53,023 bases of DNA from Fodinicola feengrottensis. Lineage in GTDB: Bacteria > Actinomycetota > Actinomycetes > Mycobacteriales > HKI-0501. Under the pieces are notes generated by a model. That model worked only from the letters and a program-made list of their open reading frames with translations. It did not search any database and had not been told where the DNA came from. Shown piece by piece: positions 48,248 to 53,023 of the stretch. The first letter of the stretch is position 1. The number at the start of each line of letters is the position of its first letter. Made by a program: the position numbers and the translations under genes. Location: positions 1 to 53,023 of the forward strand of contig NZ_WOTO01000063.1 in assembly GCF_010993775.1 (NCBI RefSeq). The letters run 5' to 3'.

Positions 48248-49101
48248 CCGCGGCGGCGGAGGCCGGGGAAGCCACGAGAGTGGCGAGGTGGGCCAGAGCC
48301 ACCGCGGACGCGGAGGCCGGTTCGGCGGTGTAGGTGATGAGGACCTGGTCCGGGTCGTCGTTGGGGGAGAAGCACTCGTACGACAGCGCCATCTCGCCGA
48401 CGAGCGGGTGGTCGAACAACTTCTGGCCGTGGGTCTTGCTGTGCACCGGGTGCGCGGCCCACCACCGGCGGAAATCGGCGCTGTGCAGGGAAAGTTCCCC
48501 GATCAGCTCGAGCACCTCGGGGTCGTCGGGATAGCGGGCCGCGTCCTGGCGGAGGTAGCCGACGGTGTCCCGGCCCACCGCTGACCAGTCGGGGTAGAGG
48601 TCGCGGGCGGTGGAGTCCGGGCCGAAAGCGATCCGCAGCATGTTCCGCCTGGCTGGCGGGAGCTGGCTGAAGTCGGTGATCAGTGCGCAGGCCATCGCGT
48701 TCCAGGCGAGGATGTCCATCCGCCGACCCAGGACGAAGGCTGGCACGCCCTGCAGGGAGTCCAGCATCAGCTGCACCTGCGGTCGTACGCGCTGCGGCCG
48801 GGAGTGCCGCCGGGCGCGGGCCGGTCGGGCCAGGTCACGTAAATGCGCGCGTTCCGCCTCGGAAAGTCGCAGCGCTTCGGCCAGCGCGTCCAGGACGGAC
48901 TCCGACACGTTTCGACCGCGCCCCTGCTCCAGCCGCGTGTAGTAGTCGGCGCTGACGCCGGCCACCTGCGCGAGCTCTTCGCGGCGCAGCCCGGCGACCC
49001 GGCGGCGGCCGGCCGCCGAAGGACGCCAGTCCGATGTCTTCCGGAGACAGCGCCGCCCGGCGACTGCGGAGGAACTCGCCGAGCTCAGTGCGTTTGTCCA
49101 T
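48231..49101 (-). CDS. XRE-family regulator with MmyB-like ligand domain (frameshifted)
   Basis: The N-terminal helix-turn-helix reads LGEFLRSRRAALSPEDIGL, then RRVAGLRREELAQVAGVSADYYTRLEQGR. It is followed by the MmyB-like domain: LMLDSLQGVPAFVLGRRMDILAWNAMA, RWWAAHPVH and KLFDHPLVGEMALSYE. Such regulators often sit divergent to, and control, an adjacent SDR gene, as here (49235). A frame change near 49000-49020 joins the two parts. ATG 49101 is the start. The 133-base divergent spacer with the SDR should hold both promoters. Confidence 0.88.
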
Positions 49102-49234
49102 GCCCTCGATTGTGCGGGCCGCGGGCACGTCCTGCCTGGTTCTGCCAAACCCAGGTACAGCGCGATCTGGGTACCGGCGGCGAACCGGGGCAGTGTCGTT
49201 CGTACGAGATCGAACCTCCGAAAGGACTCCGAAG

Positions 49235-50002
49235 ATGAGCATCGACACTTCCCTGACCGGCCGCCGCGTTGCCGTGGTGACAGGCGCTTCCAGCGGCATC
49301 GGCGCGGCCACCGCGCAGCGGTTGGCGGCCGAGGGCGCCAAGGTGGCACTGCTGGCCCGCCGCGAGGACCGGCTCACCGAGCTGGTGGCGAAGATCACCG
49401 CCGACGGTGGTACGGCGATCGCGGTGGGCGCCGACGTGACCGACCAGGACACGCTGGACCGTGCGCTCGCGACCGTCCACGAGGCGTACGGGCCGGTGGA
49501 TCTGCTGGTCAACAACGCCGGCGTGATGCTGCCGGCGCCGATCCAGGACGGCCGGATCGACGAATGGCGGCGGATGATCGACCTCAACGTGATCGGTCTG
49601 CTGGCCGCTTTCCGGACCTTCACCCCGGACCTGCTGGCCGCCGCCGAGGCCGGTCGTACGGCCGACGTGGTCAACATTTCGTCCATCGGCGCCTGGATGG
49701 CTTTCCCGGCGTATTCGGTCTACGGCGCCACCAAAGCCGCCGTCAGCACCTTCTCCCAGCAGGTACGCGCCGACCTCGGCCCGAAGAACGTCCGGGTCAC
49801 GAACATCGAGCCGGGCCTGACCGCCAGCGAGCTGACCCAGCACATCTCGTCCGGTGAGCTGCAGGGCCAGGTCGACGGCATGTTCGACGCGATCGAAGCG
49901 CTGACCTCGCAGGACATCGCCGACGTGGTGGCGTACGCGACTAGTCGCGCTCGCCGGCTGAACCTGCCCAGCATTGTCGCCATGCCGACCCAGCAGGCAT
50001 AA
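49235..50002 (+). CDS. Short-chain dehydrogenase/reductase
   Basis: A complete SDR of 255 residues. The nucleotide loop is VVTGASSGIGAATAQRL, followed by LLVNNAGVM, the catalytic Ser in VNISSIGAW and YxxxK in VYGATKAAV, and VTNIEPGLTASELTQH. This is the NADP-dependent short-chain alcohol dehydrogenase type; the substrate is unknown. ATG 49235 follows AAAGGA. It is divergent from the XRE regulator, which probably controls it. The frame is intact and the next gene, ribF, follows after 56 bases. Confidence 0.93.
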   Translation: MSIDTSLTGRRVAVVTGASSGIGAATAQRLAAEGAKVALLARREDRLTELVAKITADGGTAIAVGADVTDQDTLDRALATVHEAYGPVDLLVNNAGVMLPAPIQDGRIDEWRRMIDLNVIGLLAAFRTFTPDLLAAAEAGRTADVVNISSIGAWMAFPAYSVYGATKAAVSTFSQQVRADLGPKNVRVTNIEPGLTASELTQHISSGELQGQVDGMFDAIEALTSQDIADVVAYATSRARRLNLPSIVAMPTQQA

Positions 50003-50058
50003 CTGCCTTCGTTTACGCTCATGATGAGCGGATTCCTTGGGCGTACGGAGGCGGACCG

Positions 50059-50996
50059 GTGCAGCGCTGGCGCGGGATCGAGGCGACGCCTCGCGGATGG
50101 GGTCGCTCGGTGGTGACCATCGGGGTGTTCGACGGGGTGCACCGCGGCCATCAGCAGATCATCAACGACGCCGTGCGGCGGGCCGGCGATGCTGGGCTGG
50201 CGTCGGTGCTGCTGACCTTCGACCCGCATCCGGCCGAGCTGGTACGCCCCGGCAGCCACCCGGCCGTACTGACCCCGCCGGCCCGCAAGGCCGAGCTGGT
50301 CGCCGAGCTGGGGGTGGATGGCATGTGTGTGCTGCCGTTCACTCCCGAGCTGTCCCGGCTGGAGCCGTCCGAGTTCGTCCACGACATCCTCGTCGACGGC
50401 CTGCACGCCGCCCAGGTGGTGGTCGGCGCCAACTTCAGGTACGGACACAAAGCCGCTGGTGACGTAGCCTCGCTGGCGCATTACGGCGACCGGTTCGGGT
50501 TCACCGCGGCGGCGTGCCGCTGGTCGCTTCGGACGGCACGACCTTCTCGTCGACGTACATCCGGGCCTGCATCGCGGCCGGCGACGTGGCGGCGGCCGCG
50601 GCCGCACTCGGCCGCGATCACCGGGTCGAGGGAGTCGTCGTACGAGGCGACCGGCGCGGGCGCGAGCTGGGTTACCCGACCGCCAACCTGGAGCCGGTGC
50701 CGCATTCCGCGGTGCCGGACGACGGTATCTACGCCGGCCGGCTGGTCCGTGGCCGCGGCTCCAAGACGGTCACGACGCCGGCCGCCATCAGCATCGGCAC
50801 CAACCCGACCTTCGATGGGCACGCGCTGTCGGTCGAGGCTTTCGTACTGGATTTCGAAGAGGACCTCTACGGCGAGCACGTCGGCTTCGAGTTCGTCGCC
50901 CGGCTGCGCGGCACCGAGCGTTTCGAGTCCAGGAAAGCACTTGTCGCCGCTATCGACGAGGACGTCCGTCGTACGCGCGAGATCCTCTCGGTCTGA
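50059..50996 (+). CDS. ribF: Bifunctional riboflavin kinase/FAD synthetase RibF (frameshifted)
   Basis: RibF turns riboflavin into FMN and then FAD. The N-terminal FAD synthetase part has VVTIGVFDGVHRGHQQII, LTFDPHPAEL, VVGANFRYGHKAAGDV and TYIRACIAAGDV. The C-terminal riboflavin kinase has RGRELGYPTANL, DDGIYAGRL, ISIGTNPTFDG and VEAFVLDFEEDLYGE. Two extra bases in the gcggcggcg near 50506-50513 break the frame. GTG 50059 has GGAGG seven bases upstream. In actinobacteria ribF normally follows truB; here it is separated by about 8.3 kb of other genes. Confidence 0.94.
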
Positions 50997-51006
50997 GTCA
51001 GCGTTC

Positions 51007-51036
51007 TTGACTTCCAGTTACAGAACCGCGTAGGGT
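51007..51036 (+). promoter_or_regulatory. Probable leaderless promoter of the TetR gene
   Basis: TTGACT (51007-51012) and TAGGGT (51031-51036) are separated by 18 bases, matching -35 and -10 elements. The ATG at 51044 lies seven bases after the -10 box, where transcription should begin, and no ribosome binding site is present, so the mRNA is probably leaderless. The spacer contains AGTTACAGAA, nearly repeated before the adjacent MFS gene. Confidence 0.6.
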
Positions 51037-51043
51037 CGAACTT

Positions 51044-51622
51044 ATGGCGAGGCCGCGTAGTTTCGACGTCGAGGAAGTGCTCGACGCGGCTACTCTTGTC
51101 TTCTGGGACAAGGGATATGCGGCCACCACCCCGCAAGACCTCTGTGACGCGACTGGTCTTGGTCGGGGGAGTCTCTACAACGCCTTTGTCGGCAAGCGCG
51201 AGCTTTTCGACCGTGTCCTGGAGCGTTACAACGCGCGAAAGGGGCGGTCGCGCAGTTGGCGGTGTTGGACCAGCCGACACCGGTGAAAGACCGGATTCAC
51301 GCGCTGCTGATGATCACTCTTGGCGAGGGTGGCCTGGCTGGCCGGGCCGGATGTCTGGCGGTGAGTACGGCTGTGCAGCTGGGTGGCAATGACGCGGAGC
51401 TGAACCGGCTGCTCAGAAAACGCTTCTCGCAGACCGAAAAGGCGCTGGTCGCCGCGATCGAGTTCGGTCAGGCCTGCGGGGAGATCCGCAAGGACGTGTC
51501 GGCGGTGTTGTTTGGCGCGGTTGGTGTTGAGCGCGATGTACGGCATGACCGTCGTCGACAGCGTTTTTGACGACCGGAAACGGCTGCGCGAGATTGTCGA
51601 CACCGCGGTGGCCGTGCTCTGA
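51044..51622 (+). CDS. TetR/AcrR-family regulator (frameshifted)
   Basis: The helix-turn-helix region reads DVEEVLDAATLVFWDKGYAATTPQDLCDATGLGRGSLYNAFVGKRELF, typical of TetR repressors. The ligand domain contains GCLAVSTAVQLG, LLRKRFSQTEKALVAAIEFGQACGEI and, after correction, AMYGMTVVDSVFDDRKRLREIVDTAVAVL. Frame changes occur near 51240-51250 and near 51525. It precedes an MFS exporter on the same strand, an arrangement typical of drug-responsive control. The end TGA 51620-51622 is followed by a short T-rich tract. Confidence 0.88.
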
Positions 51623-51676
51623 TTTTTTTTGCGCCTATTTTGTAACTAAGGTTCAAATACTAGGAAGGGAACCGGC

Positions 51677-52882
51677 GTGCCTTTTGCCGTGTACGTCTTG
51701 GGGATGGCGATCTTCAGCATGGGAACGACCGAGATGATGCTCTCCGGCCTGCTGCCACTGCTGTCCGCCGATCTCAGCGTCTCGATCCCGACCGCCGCGC
51801 TGCTGGTTTCCGGCTTCGCGTTGGGAATGGCCATTGGCGGCCCGCTGCTGACCGTCTTCTTTGCCCGCCTGGAACCGAAAAGGATACTGATCATCCTGCT
51901 CGCGCTCTTCGTCGTGGGGCAGAGCATCGGAGCGGTGGCGCCGACGTACGCGGTGCTGATGGTGTCCCGAGTGATCGCCGCGCGATGGCCATGGGCACGT
52001 TTTTTTTTGGTGTTGCGGCATCGGTTGTGGTCGGCCTGGCCGGAGGACACCGCCGGGCCCGGGCGCTGGCCGTCCTGGTCGGCGGGCTCACCGTGTCCAG
52101 TGTGATCGGTCTGCCGGCCGCCACCTTGGTCGCGCAACACCTCGGGTGGCGGGCCAGCTTCTGGATGGTGTCGATCTTTGGCCTTCTGAGCTTGATCGGG
52201 GTGGCGACACTGGTGCCCGCGCAGCGCACCGGTGCGGGCTTTGACGTACGCGGCGGCCTGCGAGTTTTCCGCAGCGGCCGGCTGTGGGCGACGCTGGCCG
52301 CCAACGCGCTCGCGTTGGCGGCTTTCCTCGGCATTTTCAGCTATATTTCGCCGCTGCTCACCGATGTGGCTGGCTTTTCGCCGGCCGCTGTGCCGTTCCT
52401 GCAGTTCCTCTACGGATTCGGGTGCATCGCCGGAATAGCGGTCGGCGGCAAGTTCGCGGACCGTCGACCTCATGCCAGCTTGTACCTCTCCTTGGTCGTG
52501 TCGGTGGTGGTGCTCGCCGGATTCGCGCTGGCCCTGCACAGTCAGGTCGCGACAGTCATCCTGTTTCTTGCCTTCGGTTTTGTCGCTTTTGGAGCCAATC
52601 CCGCCATGACTTCCCGGGCCATGACTCTCGCCGGTGACTCGCCGCTTGGCGCGAGTGCCAACACGTCAGCCTTCAATATCGGCATCGCGATCGGCCCCTG
52701 GCTCGGTGGTCTCGCGATTGACGCTGGTTACGGCTTTGTGGCGCCGGTCTGGATCGGTGTCGCGCTCGCGCGCGGCGAGTCTGATCGTCGCCCTGTTCGC
52801 CGGCCGGGCGGCACGTCGCCCGAGCCGGACTTTGACCACCTCAGATGCCCCTGTCCTGACGAACGAAGGAAGTGCTCGATGA
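51677..52882 (+). CDS. MFS drug/sugar exporter (frameshifted)
   Basis: An exporter with about 12 membrane segments of the DHA1 type. The N-terminus reads FAVYVLGMAIFSMGTTEMMLSGLLPLLS and continues ALLVSGFALGMAIGGPLLTV. The central loop and second half include LPAATLVAQHLGWRASFWMV and FNIGIAIGPWLGGLAID, typical of antibiotic efflux pumps. Frame changes lie near 51985-52012 and 52765. The corrected end reads AARRPSRTLTTSDAPVLTNEGSAR with TGA 52880-52882, overlapping the next ATG. The start GTG 51677 has GGAAGGGAA upstream. The TetR gene just before it is the likely regulator. Confidence 0.88.
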
Positions 52883-53023
52883 AGGTGGGAATCGCCCTGC
52901 CCGCGACCGCGGATGCCGTTGGCAACAGCAAAAACGCCGTCGACCTGTTGATCGATCGAGGCACTCTGGTTCTCCCAGCGGTTCGACATCGAGCCTCTGG
53001 TTCTCCCAGCGGTTCGACATCGA
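52880..53023 (+). CDS. Luciferase-like (F420/FMN) monooxygenase, N-terminal part
   Basis: The frame from ATG 52880 starts KVGIALPATADAVGNSKNAVDLL, and shortly after contains LWFSQRFDIE, as in LLM-class flavin-dependent oxidoreductases. About ten residues that normally lie between these two are missing, and the LWFSQRFDI segment is repeated at the window end. The text here is therefore probably distorted, as at a contig edge. The ATG overlaps the MFS stop (ATGA) and has GAAGGA upstream. It is cut off by the window. Confidence 0.6.
52964..53023 (+). repeat. 29-bp direct repeat at the window edge
   Basis: ctctggttctcccagcgg…catcga occurs at 52964-52992 and again at 52995-53023, a period of 31. 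The second copy ends exactly at the window end. This looks like an assembly artefact at a contig edge. Confidence 0.85.

Noticed and set aside
50003..50058. FMN riboswitch before ribF
   Set aside because: The gap is only 56 bases, far too short for the FMN aptamer, and a normal GGAGG directly precedes the GTG.

Overview
The window is high-GC actinobacterial DNA. It carries the conserved actinobacterial translation block in its usual order: a DUF4439/ferritin-like pair, then rimP, nusA, ylxR, infB, ylxP, rbfA, truB and ribF. A methionine aminopeptidase gene and the heavy use of GTG starts also fit Actinomycetota. The genus cannot be fixed from what is visible. No tRNA, rRNA or CRISPR array was seen.

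Layout. Bases 1-9150 hold accessory genes: a fused membrane/spermidine-synthase-like protein, a GH25-type lysozyme (minus strand), a secreted penicillin-acylase-type amidase, a GPP34 protein, an APC permease and a GNAT acetyltransferase. A perfect LexA/SOS-type palindrome lies at 6044-6059. A tandem repeat of about 118 bp (9192-9428) precedes a DUF2786 protein, map, a small hypothetical gene, a HAD phosphatase and an aminoglycoside-adenylyltransferase-like gene. From 13.85 to 21.3 kb is the rimP-rbfA block, followed by a TRM11-like methyltransferase.

From 22.7 to 40.6 kb a hybrid NRPS-PKS gene cluster separates rbfA from truB, which are usually close neighbours. Its order is MbtH, cytochrome P450, an unknown protein, NRPS-1 (A-T-C-A-T), NRPS-2 (C-A-T), PKS (KS-AT-T-thioester reductase) and an MFS exporter. 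Starts and stops overlap almost throughout, so the cluster reads as one transcript. Two of its three adenylation domains are interrupted by different enzymes. The first (serine-type specificity residues) contains an FkbM-family methyltransferase, and the third (glycine-type residues) contains a luciferase-like FMN monooxygenase. The predicted product is a Ser-X-Gly-derived peptide extended by one polyketide unit and released reductively as an aldehyde or alcohol. This is the most interesting system in the window.

After truB come a protein with an LQRTAGN motif and a GHAW/NNC peptidase-like core, an orphan E1-alpha subunit, and a FadR-type GntR regulator. A textbook FadR-like operator separates that regulator from a divergent M20 peptidase-ALDH-SDR operon. 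Then follow an XRE regulator divergent from an SDR, ribF, a TetR regulator with a probable leaderless promoter, an MFS exporter, and the start of a flavin/F420 monooxygenase at the window edge.

Quality warning. Many genes, including essential ones (nusA, infB, rbfA, truB, ribF), are broken by small indels at homopolymers and short tandem repeats. Reading across them restores full-length family sequences, so they are treated here as consensus errors rather than pseudogenes. Coordinates of such genes span the whole corrected gene.
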